Assembly (NCBI GenBank): GCA_002901265.1
Contig: PPHI01000094.1
Location: 1-64,000 of the forward strand
Length of the DNA stretch: 64,000 nucleotides
Direction of reading: 5' to 3'
Source: Rhodopirellula baltica
GTDB taxonomy: Bacteria > Planctomycetota > Planctomycetia > Pirellulales > Pirellulaceae
The position numbers and the translations under genes are program-made. Shown in pieces: positions 46,450 to 55,907 of the stretch. Each line of letters starts with the position of its first letter. Positions within the stretch are counted from its first letter, which is position 1. Below the pieces are notes generated by a model, which saw only the letters and a program-made list of their open reading frames with translations, was not told where the DNA came from and made no database searches.

Positions 46450-46849
46450 GTTTTCGGTCACGACACTTTGCAAAACCAATCCAAAATCAAAACCCGTCAC
46501 GTTAGAACTCCGTTATCGAGATCAAAAACGGAAACCTTCACAGTGCGACACCGAATTGCTCAGCTGCCCGCACCGGCGTTTCCCAGCAAGCTTCCACCAA
46601 CGAAGCTTGCCAACCTGGGCCGCAAAGGATCCCGATCACGACGATCCACGGAAGGGGGCAAGCTGGGAAGTTTGCAAAAGAGTTGACGGCGATTCGACTT
46701 GGCACGCCAGAAGTCGTGCGAGCACAATCGCTTCGGTCTCGGTGTCGGCCCACAAGAAAGTTTTGGCCAAAAACCAAACTAGCTAAACTGGAGCAAACAG
46801 GCAGTTCACAAAACTCCAGTTCACGCGAACTTCTGACGCCGCATCGACG
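46450..46849. other. Gap with no supported gene
   Basis: About 400 bases between two minus-strand genes. Several frames cross it on both strands but none has recognisable content. A short inverted repeat of AAGCTTGC/GCAAGCTT type lies near 46587-46612. The promoter of the CAP-like gene is probably here. Confidence 0.4.
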
Positions 46850-47380
46850 CTATACGTCGTCGCCAGTCAGAAAGACCGCCCGATACGTCCACTGAAAAGT
46901 CCCCGCCGAATCCAATGACTGGTCGGGCGCTAGTGAAGTCATTCCATCGCGATTCGCCGACACAGTCTTTCCTTGTGGAAGCAGACTCCAAGCCGTTGCC
47001 GTGGCTTTGGTGTCACCGTCGGTTGATCCGTCTGCTGCCATTCGTCGATACGTCGACAACAATTTTTCAGGAGCGACCTTGGTTCGGCAGGCCCATTCGA
47101 ATTGATAACCGGACTCAATGGGCTCGACGCTCAGACTCCAGTGACTTGTCCCGGCACAGCCGACCCCAAGTGCGACGTCGTGATCATTGATCTCCTCGAC
47201 CGACAGTTGCTGAATTGGCGGGGACAGTGGCCACGCCGCTTCATCGAGGTCGTTGTAGGACTGCAGAATGTCGTTTCCGGCAACCAATTGATGCACGAAA
47301 CACAGACCATCCCAGTTGAATTCCAGATAGTGTTTTCCGTCGGGATGGTTCAGTCGAACCGGTCGGACTTGATGATTCAC
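46850..47380 (-). CDS. Conserved hypothetical protein downstream of hisH
   Basis: The 176-residue protein is beta-rich with many aromatic residues (HYLEFNWDGLCFVHQLV; HWSLSVEPIESGYQFEWACR; FQWTYRAVF). No signal peptide. It starts 17 bases after the hisH stop, so it is in the hisH operon. No family recognised. The pattern could fit a small beta-sandwich; a link to histidine synthesis is only positional. Confidence 0.7.
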   Translation of the reverse strand: MNHQVRPVRLNHPDGKHYLEFNWDGLCFVHQLVAGNDILQSYNDLDEAAWPLSPPIQQLSVEEINDHDVALGVGCAGTSHWSLSVEPIESGYQFEWACRTKVAPEKLLSTYRRMAADGSTDGDTKATATAWSLLPQGKTVSANRDGMTSLAPDQSLDSAGTFQWTYRAVFLTGDDV

Positions 47381-47397
47381 TCGATTGCTTCCAAGCT

Positions 47398-48045
47398 TTA
47401 CGCGAGACTTGCGGGAGAGTTGTTTCCCAGCTGGGTGAATCGCCGAAGCAATTGCAGCCCGTTGGTTTGACTTTTTTCGGGGTGGAATTGGGTTGCGAAT
47501 AAGTTGCCTTTGGCGACCATCGCACAGAACTCGATCCCGTAATCACAGGTCAGCGCGACCACTGCCGGATCGGCGGGCCGCACATAATACGAGTGGACGA
47601 AGTAAAAGTGTGTCGACTCGGCGAGATCATCCAATAACACGTCATCGAGCAAGCCGCAGGAGGCTTGTTTCTTGACGGTATTCCATCCCATGTGTGGAAC
47701 TTTGAATTGGTCGGGCAACTCGAATCGAACCACATCGCCGGTCAGGATACCGAGGCCCTTGTGCGTGCCGTGCTCGAAACCCTCTTCGAACAGCAATTGC
47801 AATCCCAGGCAGATCCCTAGAAAGGGACGCCCGGTCTGGCAAAAATCTTGGATCGGGGCGGCCAAATCTCGGCGGTTGATTTCGGCCATCGCGTCTCCAA
47901 AGGCGCCGACCCCAGGCAAAACCAATTGTTCTGCGTTAGCGATTTCGTTCGGATCCGACGAAATTTTCGCTTCGCCGCCGACGCGCTGAATCGCTTTTTG
48001 AACGCTCCGGAGATTTCCCATTTGGTAGTCAACGATGGTGATCAT
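47398..48045 (-). CDS. hisH: Imidazole glycerol phosphate synthase, glutaminase subunit
   Basis: HisH supplies ammonia from glutamine to HisF in histidine synthesis. The 215 residues show the class I glutaminase triad: LGICLGLQLL with Cys79, and FATQFHPEKSQ with His and Glu near 190. ITIVDYQMGNLRSV is the family start and VPHMGWNTV the oxyanion-side motif. It reads leftward, divergent from hisE-hisG, so both sides of the pathway share one upstream region. hisF is not in the window. Confidence 0.97.
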   Translation of the reverse strand: MITIVDYQMGNLRSVQKAIQRVGGEAKISSDPNEIANAEQLVLPGVGAFGDAMAEINRRDLAAPIQDFCQTGRPFLGICLGLQLLFEEGFEHGTHKGLGILTGDVVRFELPDQFKVPHMGWNTVKKQASCGLLDDVLLDDLAESTHFYFVHSYYVRPADPAVVALTCDYGIEFCAMVAKGNLFATQFHPEKSQTNGLQLLRRFTQLGNNSPASLA

Positions 48046-48377
48046 GGCAAAATCGACGTTCGAGGAGCGGATACGGACCGGGCAGTTGTGACGGACGATA
48101 CAGGTTGCGAGACACGGTAATACGGATCACGTTCGCCGCCCAGGGTGGCGGGTGAGGCAAAACCAAGCTTCCGACAAGCGATTGCTGCTGAAAGCGACAG
48201 TTCGGGCCGCGATTGCCCGGTCTCGACACAAATGCCCGGTCTCGACACAAAAAATGTCACTGAAACCCTTCCTGGGGCGGGGCCAAGGTGTACGGCAAGG
48301 TGGACGGAACGGGCTGTCTGATTTACGATCCGCAGCCAAAGAATGATGCAGAAGAAGAAGAGAGTCGAAAAAACACT
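48046..48377. other. Divergent hisH/hisE upstream region
   Basis: About 330 bases with both histidine promoters presumably inside. It holds a perfect 19-bp tandem duplication (listed separately). The reading frame of hisE stays open upstream to 48288, but that extension has low-complexity charged sequence and no family match. No histidine-rich leader peptide or T-box was recognised. Confidence 0.5.
48214..48251. repeat. Perfect 19-bp tandem duplication
   Basis: TGCCCGGTCTCGACACAAA occurs twice back to back (48214-48232 and 48233-48251). It lies between hisH and hisE, where a doubled operator or promoter element would be placed; it could equally be a chance slippage product. Confidence 0.9.
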
Positions 48378-48719
48378 ATGTCTGATTCATTATTGCCGCT
48401 CGATCGCCTGATGAAGACGCTCGCCGAGCGTGCCGAAACGCGGCCAGCAGGTTCCTACACCACCAAATTGATGGACGGTGGGACCGCAAAAATCGGTAAG
48501 AAGATTATGGAAGAAGCCGCCGAACTGATCGAGGCGGCAGACGAACCTGGTGACGAAGGACGCAATCATCTGATTTACGAGGCCGGTGACTTGATTTACC
48601 ACACCCTCGTCTTGCTGGCCTATCGAGGGGTCGACCTTGAAGAAGTCGCGTCCGAATTGGCGCGACGCGAAGGAACCTCAGGGCTGGTTGAAAAAGCAAA
48701 CCGCAACGCGCCGCAATAA
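48378..48719 (+). CDS. hisE: Phosphoribosyl-ATP pyrophosphatase
   Basis: HisE removes pyrophosphate from phosphoribosyl-ATP, the second step of histidine synthesis. The 113 residues match the all-alpha MazG-like family: RPAGSYTTKLMDGGTAKIGK, KIMEEAAELIEAA with the metal-binding Glu residues, and YEAGDLIYHTLVLLA with the Asp. The ATG at 48378 follows an AG-rich stretch and gives the usual family length. It is a stand-alone HisE, not fused to HisI. hisG starts 40 bases on. Confidence 0.95.
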   Translation: MSDSLLPLDRLMKTLAERAETRPAGSYTTKLMDGGTAKIGKKIMEEAAELIEAADEPGDEGRNHLIYEAGDLIYHTLVLLAYRGVDLEEVASELARREGTSGLVEKANRNAPQ

Positions 48720-48759
48720 CGCCGGACGCGAGCATCCAATCGAACGGAAAAACACACCG

Positions 48760-49623
48760 ATGGGACTACTCAACAACAATCTTCGGGTCGGCATCCCCAG
48801 CAAAGGCCGACTGAGCGAGCTTTCTGGCGAACTGTTGCTGCAGGCCGGATTGAATTTTCGGCGTCAAAACCGTGGCTTGTTTGCCAAGGTAAAAGGGCTG
48901 CCGATCGACATGATTTTTCTACGCACCGATGATATCCCGACTTTGGTTGCCGAAGGCGCGATCGACATGGGAATCACCGGCAGCGACTTGGTCGAAGAAG
49001 CAAACGCCAACGTGACCACCCGCATGCGTCTAGGCGTCGGACGGTGTCGTCTGGCGATTTGTATTCCCGAAGACAGCGACATCCGTTCGGCCAACGAATT
49101 GGACGGAAAACGAATCGCCACCAGTTTCCCCTCGATCACCAAAGCCTATTTGGGGCAACACAACGCGCTCGCGCACATGGTGTCTCTCTCGGGAAGCGTC
49201 GAGGTGATGATCAGTCTTGGCGTCGCCGACGCGATCGTTGACCTGGTCGAAACCGGCAGCACGCTCGCTGCCAACCGATTGCGAGTCCTGGAGGAAATCG
49301 GGTCCTACGAGACGGTCTTGATTCAAAACGACCGTTGCCGTGATTTGGAAATGGCCGACCGCGTCGTTCGTCGCCTCGAAGGCGTGGTGATCGCCCGCGA
49401 CTTTGCACTGCTCGAGTACAACGTTCCATTGGCGAAACTTGAGCAGGCAGAAAAAATCACCCCTGGTTTTAACTCCCCCACCATCGGCACTCTGGAAGAT
49501 CAATCGCTGCGTAGCGTCCGTGCGATGGTTCGACGCGATGAGATCATTGACGTGATGGAAAAGCTCGAGCGTTTGGGAGCGACTGCGATCTTCCAAACCA
49601 CGATTTCAAACTGCCGACTGTAA
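48760..49623 (+). CDS. hisG: ATP phosphoribosyltransferase (long form)
   Basis: HisG catalyses the first and regulated step of histidine synthesis (ATP plus PRPP). The 287 residues show LRVGIPSKGRLSE at the start, VEGAIDMGITGSDLV-like strand (EGAIDMGITGSDLV), the PRPP-loop region LGVADAIVDLVETGSTLAAN, and a C-terminal ACT-like regulatory domain (about 215-287, PGFNSPTIGTLEDQS). So it is the HisZ-independent long form, expected to be inhibited by histidine. Start ATG at 48760 fits the family. Confidence 0.96.
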   Translation: MGLLNNNLRVGIPSKGRLSELSGELLLQAGLNFRRQNRGLFAKVKGLPIDMIFLRTDDIPTLVAEGAIDMGITGSDLVEEANANVTTRMRLGVGRCRLAICIPEDSDIRSANELDGKRIATSFPSITKAYLGQHNALAHMVSLSGSVEVMISLGVADAIVDLVETGSTLAANRLRVLEEIGSYETVLIQNDRCRDLEMADRVVRRLEGVVIARDFALLEYNVPLAKLEQAEKITPGFNSPTIGTLEDQSLRSVRAMVRRDEIIDVMEKLERLGATAIFQTTISNCRL

Positions 49624-49645
49624 ACCCGACCAAAGAATCTACAAA

Positions 49646-49984
49646 ATGCCCGAAGACTATCCGATCGAAATCGACGTCCAATCCGTACAGGGTTTACAGC
49701 AAGCGGGGGAGGACTTCTTACTGCTTGATGTCCGCCAACCAGAGGAATATCAGACGGCGAAGATCGCTGGTAGTGTGTTGATCCCGATGGGTGAGATCCT
49801 TGACCGCTTAGAAGAATTAGAAGCGCATAAAGACTCGCGCATCGTGGTCCATTGCCACCATGGCGGTCGGAGCATGCAGGTCACCAATGCGTTGCGAAAC
49901 AGGGGGTTCGCGGGCTCGCAAAATATGGCCGGCGGGATCGATGCCTGGAGCCTTCAGATCGATCCGGAAGTTCCTCGATACTAG
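49646..49984 (+). CDS. Rhodanese-domain protein
   Basis: The 112-residue protein is one rhodanese domain: FLLLDVRQPEEYQTAKIAGS, then the active-site loop VVHCHHGGRS with Cys70, and NMAGGIDAW. It is similar to GlpE-type sulfur carriers. It starts 22 bases after hisG and is probably cotranscribed with it. The partner is unknown. Confidence 0.93.
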   Translation: MPEDYPIEIDVQSVQGLQQAGEDFLLLDVRQPEEYQTAKIAGSVLIPMGEILDRLEELEAHKDSRIVVHCHHGGRSMQVTNALRNRGFAGSQNMAGGIDAWSLQIDPEVPRY

Positions 49985-50174
49985 TCATTCCAGCCGGGTG
50001 ACCGCCTTTTTGGTGGGTCAACTGGAAATGACTGCCTGATGGTGGACTGGGTCAGCCTCCCCCTGACTTGTCAAACTTATCCACTTTTCGGCTAGGGTTC
50101 TTCAGCAAAGAGTCGCAGCGACCGGGTCGCAGCGGTACGATTGTAGACGTGCCCGAAGTGTTTGGAGGAACAGC

Positions 50175-51278
50175 ATGTTCACCCAAGGGAATGATTCTGA
50201 GTCTGTGCCGCCGGAACAAACGTTTCCGCGACAAAGTCACCATCAACACTCCGACATGAAGCGAGATTCCGAAGTGCAGGACAGTGGTGACGGTCATCAA
50301 ACATCGCTCGCAACGAGCGACACGACCGACAATGGGGCATCAACACGCGAATCCCTGCTCGACAAAATCGAGCTCGTTCGTGAAAAGCTCCAAGGCGTGA
50401 TTCGCGGAAAAGCAGACGTCATTGATTCTGTCTTAACCTGCATCCTGGCCGAGGGATCGGTGTTGCTGGAGGACGTTCCTGGTGTTGGCAAAACCACACT
50501 GGCGAAATCGATCGCATCGCTGATCGACTTGGACTTCCAACGAATCCAATGCACACCTGACTTGTTGCCATCGGACATCCTCGGCAGCTCGATCTTCCAA
50601 CCGACAAGCGGTGAATTTCATTTCCGCCGCGGGCCGATTTTTTGCAACCTGTTGATCGCAGACGAAATCAACCGTGCATCTCCGCGGACCCAAAGCGCCT
50701 TGCTGGAAGCGATGGCGGAGTCCCAGGTCACGATCGATTCGTCCCAGCACCGACTGGAACGCCCTTTCATCGTCATCGCGACTCAGAACCCGAGCGGTTT
50801 CGAAGGCACTTATCCGCTTCCGGAATCACAACTGGACCGTTTTCTGTTCCGGCTTTCGATGGACTATCCGGACATCGAAAGCGAAGTCGAACTGTTGCTT
50901 GATCAAGCAGCCAGCGATCCTTCTGGTGATTTGACACCGGTAATGCACCGAGACGAATTGGCTAGCCTGCAACGCCACGTGCGCGAGATCAGCGTCGACC
51001 CCAAAGTCGCTCGGTATCTGGTCGAAGTCGTCAACGCGACTCGCCAAGACAGCCGACTGCGGGTCGGATGCAGCCCACGCGGTTCCAAGATGCTGCTGCG
51101 GGCCGCTCAAGCTCGCGCGGTACTTGACCGTCGCGACTATGTGCTACCGGACGACATCCAAGCGGTTGCCGTCGCAGTGCTGGCACACCGCATCTCTCTG
51201 CGTTCGGTGTCCGGCTCCTGGAATGATGCGGCCGCCGTGATCGATGAATTGCTGCGTCAAACCGAGGTGATTGTGTGA
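50175..51278 (+). CDS. MoxR-type AAA+ ATPase
   Basis: The 367-residue protein has a disordered head of about 55 residues, then a standard MoxR ATPase: Walker A DVPGVGKTTLA (Gly102-Thr107), LLIADEINRASPRTQSALLE (Walker B), VIATQNPSGFEGTYPLPESQ (sensor 1) and LDRFLFRLSMDYP (arginine finger). A GGAGG ribosome site precedes the ATG. The stop overlaps the GTG of the DUF58 gene (GTGTGA), starting a three-gene operon of MoxR, DUF58 and transglutaminase type. Confidence 0.95.
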   Translation: MFTQGNDSESVPPEQTFPRQSHHQHSDMKRDSEVQDSGDGHQTSLATSDTTDNGASTRESLLDKIELVREKLQGVIRGKADVIDSVLTCILAEGSVLLEDVPGVGKTTLAKSIASLIDLDFQRIQCTPDLLPSDILGSSIFQPTSGEFHFRRGPIFCNLLIADEINRASPRTQSALLEAMAESQVTIDSSQHRLERPFIVIATQNPSGFEGTYPLPESQLDRFLFRLSMDYPDIESEVELLLDQAASDPSGDLTPVMHRDELASLQRHVREISVDPKVARYLVEVVNATRQDSRLRVGCSPRGSKMLLRAAQARAVLDRRDYVLPDDIQAVAVAVLAHRISLRSVSGSWNDAAAVIDELLRQTEVIV

Positions 51279-52669
51279 GCGTCGACGCCACGGGTGAATC
51301 ATCAGACCGAACAGGAACCTCGGTCGGTTATTCAGGTCCAAGGACGACGCTTTCCGAACGCATCGGACAAGATCTCAACGACGCCGACTTTCGCTATCAG
51401 CTCCGCCAATCGGTGCGCAATACGGTTTATTGGCTAGCCGCCCCGTTTCGTGGCTACATGGCGCTTCGCGGTAGCATGACCTATGCGTCGGTGTTTGCGC
51501 TCTTGGGCGTGTTCATGACGCTGAATGTCATCTGGGGTTTCCCCTGGAGCGGCATGATGGGAGCGTTCTTCGCGATCCTGTTTGTCGGATTTGGGATCAA
51601 TCGGATCATGCGTCCGGTCCTCCGCTTGAACGTCACGCTGCCGCGCGTCGCAATCGCGGGAGAACCGTTTTCGTTGAGCGTTCGGTTAACGAACTCACGA
51701 GTGCTGCCCGCGATTAACTTGCGAGTCGGCTTTCAGCGTGAAGGCTTGTCCTTCATCAGCCGCTCGGCCCTGTTGCAGCACTGGGATGCGTCGCCACCGG
51801 TATCCGTCCAGATCCTCCGTAGCGGGGAACAAATGCAGTGGCACGGCTCCATGCGATTCGACACTCGCGGCGTCCACGATCTGCCACCGTTTCATCTCGC
51901 CTCGACGTTCCCGTTTCACCTGTTCTACGCCCGCAACAAGATCGAATGTGAGACGAAGATCGCCATCACGCCGGTTCCGGCCAACCCAAACGACGACCCG
52001 ACGTCGCGAATGATGTTGGCAGAGATCGGTGACTGGACCCAACAACTGGTCGCCGGAGCGCCGGTCGAATACATCGGAAATCGCGAGTATCAAGTTGGCG
52101 TCCCAGTCCGTCGCTGGGACTTCGCATCCTGGGCAAGGCTCGGACGACCGATCGTACGCGAATATCAATCGCCATCGATCCAAGCAATCACGCTGATCGT
52201 CGACACCTCGCAGCGTGCCGCCGCTAAACCGCAGGCCGCTCGCGAAAACGCCGTGATGACGGATGAGCAGCGACGTTTCGAGCGGCTGATGTCGATCGCC
52301 ACGACCGCGATTAACGAGATTAGTAACCGCCGAGTCCAACTGACGTTGCATGTCACGAATCAGCCGGACCAAGACGCCTACCAGAACATCCAAACGGCGA
52401 ACGAGACGTCGGATTCGATGTTGATTCGCTTGGCGGCTGCGAAACCGACACCGCCCGCGGCAGCCCAGGCCGAAATCGTCGAAACGCTCGAAGCTTGCCG
52501 CCGGCGTCCCGTCCTGATTCTGTCGCTGATCGAACTCGACGATCCGGAGCGACAAGAGCTCGCCGAACAACTACCTTCTTCGGCAAAGTACCTGCTGATT
52601 GAAGACCAACCGTCAACCTCGTCCAACCCAACCAAGAAATCGCACTCAGCTGATCGGAGACTGGATTGA
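51275..52669 (+). CDS. DUF58 membrane protein
   Basis: The 464-residue protein starts with GTG overlapping the MoxR stop. Two transmembrane helices lie at about 68-115 (VFALLGVFMTLNVIWG; MGAFFAILFVGFGINRI). Then come a beta domain and the DUF58 region (YQVGVPVRRWDFASWARLGR), with a vWA-like end (AITLIVDTSQR). In such operons the DUF58 protein is thought to be the client of the MoxR ATPase. The stop TGA overlaps the next ATG (TGATG). Confidence 0.9.
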   Translation: MSVDATGESSDRTGTSVGYSGPRTTLSERIGQDLNDADFRYQLRQSVRNTVYWLAAPFRGYMALRGSMTYASVFALLGVFMTLNVIWGFPWSGMMGAFFAILFVGFGINRIMRPVLRLNVTLPRVAIAGEPFSLSVRLTNSRVLPAINLRVGFQREGLSFISRSALLQHWDASPPVSVQILRSGEQMQWHGSMRFDTRGVHDLPPFHLASTFPFHLFYARNKIECETKIAITPVPANPNDDPTSRMMLAEIGDWTQQLVAGAPVEYIGNREYQVGVPVRRWDFASWARLGRPIVREYQSPSIQAITLIVDTSQRAAAKPQAARENAVMTDEQRRFERLMSIATTAINEISNRRVQLTLHVTNQPDQDAYQNIQTANETSDSMLIRLAAAKPTPPAAAQAEIVETLEACRRRPVLILSLIELDDPERQELAEQLPSSAKYLLIEDQPSTSSNPTKKSHSADRRLD

Positions 52670-55047
52670 TGGCTGCCAAACCAATCCACCGACGACGTGA
52701 AATGATCTCGGCCGACGAGATAAAACCACAACGCTGGCGGATGTGGATCCTGCCGACGCTGCTCTTTGTGCAATCTGCTTTCGTCGGATCGGCATTCGGG
52801 ACGTTTTCGTTCACGATGATGATCTACAGCAGCGCAGCCATCCTGGTCGCGGCGACGGTTCATTTCATGGGCGGCTATGATGCGTTAACCCGTGAACTGG
52901 TTCTTCCGTCGAACAGGAATTCTCATCAGCAAAACGATCGCTCATCCAAAACGACAGCGCCACGGCAGCTTTCCAAGTCCGAAGCGATGCATCAACGTCG
53001 CACGCGGCTTCGTGTCATCCGCAAGTTTGTCGCGCCGATCCTGATCTTGCTGATGACCGCCCTGGGCGTGCTTCCCCGTATCGACTCGCACATGGCCGGG
53101 AGCATGAACTTTGTTGCGTTGTTCGTCGACTCGTTGGCTCACGGCACGCTTTTCGTTTCAATTGTGCTCTGGGTCTTGTTTCCCTACCAAGGGCATCCCG
53201 CGATGTTGGCCTGTGGACTGATCGCCGTTTTGATGGCGATCAGCGGGGGCGGTGTGAGTCATACGATTAACGGTCAACTTGTCGCCGCACTGACGACTCT
53301 GGTTGGATACGTGATCGGTGCCGACCACATTTTGGGACGGTGGCAGCTTTACAAGGCGATCCGGCGACGACACAAACTGTTCACCCGACGTCTGAAATCT
53401 CGCGAACAGCGGTTTGTCGGGGGCCTGAATGCCAAAGCCAAGGATCCGCTACCGAACTCCAGCGTCTCTCTAAAGGCCGCCGACACACGTGGCCCGCTGT
53501 TGTTTTACGTGTTGGCGTTTTCGTTGCTGCTAATGTCGACGACCGCGGCGGGACACTTCGCCAACCAAATGGTTCCTGGTCTTCGTGTCGATTTGCTAGA
53601 CCGTCTCAGTGATTCACTCGAGAAAGTTGCCGGCGGAACGATGATCGGAAGCTCTCGATACGTCCGCGGAAGTCGCCTGGGGCAGATTCGAAAACACATG
53701 ATGGGCGATCCCAAAGAAGTCGCCTTGCGAGCCTATGCAGATGATGAACCGGGCTACTTGCGCGGAACCATTTTTGACACCTACCGTGGCGGCGCCTGGA
53801 CCCCTGTTTCAGAACGTCTGATGAGGAACACCCGCGTCGATGCCGATCAAATCCTGGCTCGCTTCGTCGATCCGGAGGCCCCCGCAGAAACTCCACTGCG
53901 AACCGGCAAAGACCTCAAAGAGCGGAATCGATTCTCCGTTCGCAAGGTCAGCGAAGACGATGTGATCGGAACAATCGAGATCCACAACGTTCCGCTAAAA
54001 GGCCAGTTCGTCTTTACCTCCCTTGCAACCGAGTGGATCGAGGCGTCCGTTTACGGTGTGCGACTGACCCACCACGATAGCGTCACGCAAGGCGTCGACA
54101 CCCAAACCCCGTACGTTCTAGGTGTCGGAGCCAATACACCCCAGGAAACGCTGATCCCGATTCGGCGCGACATCATGCTGGATGTCCCAAAGTCTATTCG
54201 TCCCTTGATGACCAGGATGGCGAATAACATTTGCGACGGGCATCTCACCGCCCGGGCCAAGGCAAAGGCAATCGAGCAATACTTTCAAGCGAACTTCGAA
54301 TACTCGCTGAATCGTCACGCCAGCCCTCGCGACATGGATCCCGTCGCACACTTTTTGACGACGTCGCATCCGGCTCACTGTGAATACTTCGCCTCTGCCG
54401 CGGCACTGTTGCTCCGCGCCGCAGGCGTCCCAACACGCTACGTGACCGGTTATGTGCTCTCTGAGCTCAGCGATGACAGCGCGTATTATCTCGCGCGGAA
54501 CCGTGATGCACACGCTTGGGTCGAAGCCTATGACGACATCACCGAACGCTGGTTTCCGGTGGAAGCCACCGTGGGTCGGCGTTACCGCACCTTCCACGAC
54601 AATGTCACCGCCGACGATACCGCAAACACCTCGTCAGACAATTATTTGAACGAGGACGACGACCGGTCTCCGCTGGCTGCGTTGCTGGGATGGATCCTTT
54701 CTTTCCGGACATCCGATTCACTGACGTTTGTTTTTCAAGCGGCACAGCTTCCTCTGTTCAGTTTGGTGGTGCTGATGCTTTGGCTCCGGCACCGTCGACG
54801 GATCTCGGCGTTTGGTGATCCGCTGGAATACGAAAGCCGCCAAATGCTGACCCGCGTCGATCGCAAGATTCGCAAGTACGCCCTGGTCAGAGCTCCCGGT
54901 GAAACGCTGCACCAATTTGCCACTCGGGTTGAGGAAGCCGCTACTCAGTCGCCCGAAACGCCACTGCTGCGTCAAGCGGCCGATTGGTACCGACAATTCG
55001 CCTCCGATCGCTACCAGGGCCGGCGTCCGGAACCTCTGGGCATCTAA
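52669..55047 (+). CDS. Transglutaminase-like membrane protein (TgpA type)
   Basis: The 792-residue protein starts at ATG 52669, overlapping the DUF58 stop by one base. It has six to seven N-terminal transmembrane segments (to about 300), a periplasmic transglutaminase-like core and one last transmembrane helix (FQAAQLPLFSLVVLMLWL, about 690). Catalytic residues are visible: Cys in PAHCEYFASAAALLLR (about 570), His in RDAHAWVEAYDD (about 612) and the acid in WFPVEAT. Family members are putative peptidases or cross-linkers of the envelope. Confidence 0.92.
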   Translation: MAAKPIHRRREMISADEIKPQRWRMWILPTLLFVQSAFVGSAFGTFSFTMMIYSSAAILVAATVHFMGGYDALTRELVLPSNRNSHQQNDRSSKTTAPRQLSKSEAMHQRRTRLRVIRKFVAPILILLMTALGVLPRIDSHMAGSMNFVALFVDSLAHGTLFVSIVLWVLFPYQGHPAMLACGLIAVLMAISGGGVSHTINGQLVAALTTLVGYVIGADHILGRWQLYKAIRRRHKLFTRRLKSREQRFVGGLNAKAKDPLPNSSVSLKAADTRGPLLFYVLAFSLLLMSTTAAGHFANQMVPGLRVDLLDRLSDSLEKVAGGTMIGSSRYVRGSRLGQIRKHMMGDPKEVALRAYADDEPGYLRGTIFDTYRGGAWTPVSERLMRNTRVDADQILARFVDPEAPAETPLRTGKDLKERNRFSVRKVSEDDVIGTIEIHNVPLKGQFVFTSLATEWIEASVYGVRLTHHDSVTQGVDTQTPYVLGVGANTPQETLIPIRRDIMLDVPKSIRPLMTRMANNICDGHLTARAKAKAIEQYFQANFEYSLNRHASPRDMDPVAHFLTTSHPAHCEYFASAAALLLRAAGVPTRYVTGYVLSELSDDSAYYLARNRDAHAWVEAYDDITERWFPVEATVGRRYRTFHDNVTADDTANTSSDNYLNEDDDRSPLAALLGWILSFRTSDSLTFVFQAAQLPLFSLVVLMLWLRHRRRISAFGDPLEYESRQMLTRVDRKIRKYALVRAPGETLHQFATRVEEAATQSPETPLLRQAADWYRQFASDRYQGRRPEPLGI

Positions 55048-55351
55048 TTCCGAGTCCGATCGCATTCTCTGCCGAGGGGGTCGTCCCCCAGAATTCACTG
55101 GCAATTTGGCCTCAGTGCCGTCACGACCGATACCATCCTAAATCTTTGCCAGGGATCAGCCTTCGTTTAGCCGGAATTCAATCGCCAATCGGACTTTCTT
55201 ACCTAATCGGCGTGCTAATTTTAAGTGGCCCAGCGTTTATCCGCCTACCAGCACGAACCATCGCCAAACCTTACCAGACCGGCACAGCTGACCGCTCGAT
55301 CTGGTACCCGCACGGGGCCTGATGGTGAAAAGAATCCCAAGGAATAATTGC
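55048..55351. other. Gap with no supported gene
   Basis: About 300 bases after the transglutaminase gene. No clear terminator or gene. The AAGGA ribosome site of the next gene lies at its right end. Confidence 0.4.
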
Positions 55352-55762
55352 ATGCCTTCGACCGCTGATTCCAACGAAACAATTCAGCCAGCTTCCAGCG
55401 AATTTGTCACGATCGATCGCCGTAGTCCCGGTGCTGAACGTCGCAGTGGTAACCCTGATGCGACCGATGTCGGTGCAATGACCAATCCTCGCCGCAAGAA
55501 ACAACGCCGGCGTCACATCGATCCGACGACTTGCGAACGCGATTATTCCAATCCAGAAATCGAATTCATGCGAGCGATGGATGATTACAAGCGACGCAGC
55601 GGCCGTATGTTTCCAACCTGCAGCGAAGTTCTCGAAGTGATCAAAGAACTCGGCTACTACAAACTCAACGACGATCAAATCGACGCTCTCGGTTTGGACG
55701 AGTGCGACGAAGACGCACTCGAATTCGAAGAAGCTTGGGAAGAACAAGACAGCGCCGAATAA
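55352..55762 (+). CDS. Conserved-looking acidic/basic protein of unknown function
   Basis: The 136-residue protein starts at ATG 55352, 7 bases after AAGGA; an in-frame start at 55322 is also possible. A disordered basic part ([13 protein letters not shown]) is followed by a compact helical end: [36 protein letters not shown], and an acidic tail. The helical end looks like a small DNA-binding-type domain, but I do not know the family. It is followed by a strong terminator. Confidence 0.75.
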   Translation: MPSTADSNETIQPASSEFVTIDRRSPGAERRSGNPDATDVGAMTNPRRKKQRRRHIDPTTCERDYSNPEIEFMRAMDDYKRRSGRMFPTCSEVLEVIKELGYYKLNDDQIDALGLDECDEDALEFEEAWEEQDSAE

Positions 55763-55810
55763 GCTGCCAACCAAAAGATTCTCGGGCGATCAGCCCTGAC
55801 AATCCAAAGC

Positions 55811-55850
55811 AAAAGCCTCCGACGATTTTAACCGTCGGAGGCTTTTTTAT
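55811..55850. terminator. Bidirectional terminator
   Basis: AAAAGCCTCCGACG pairs with CGTCGGAGGCTTTT around an 8-base loop, with T-run on the plus strand and A-run on the left, between converging genes. Confidence 0.95.
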
Positions 55851-55907
55851 TTGCCTCAACGCTCGCTTACGGGAATGGCAAACGAGCGGGTGGAAATTGA
55901 TGTGGGA

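Noticed and set aside
48288-48377. N-terminal extension of HisE
   Set aside because: The added 30 residues are low-complexity and unlike the family; the ATG at 48378 gives the normal length.
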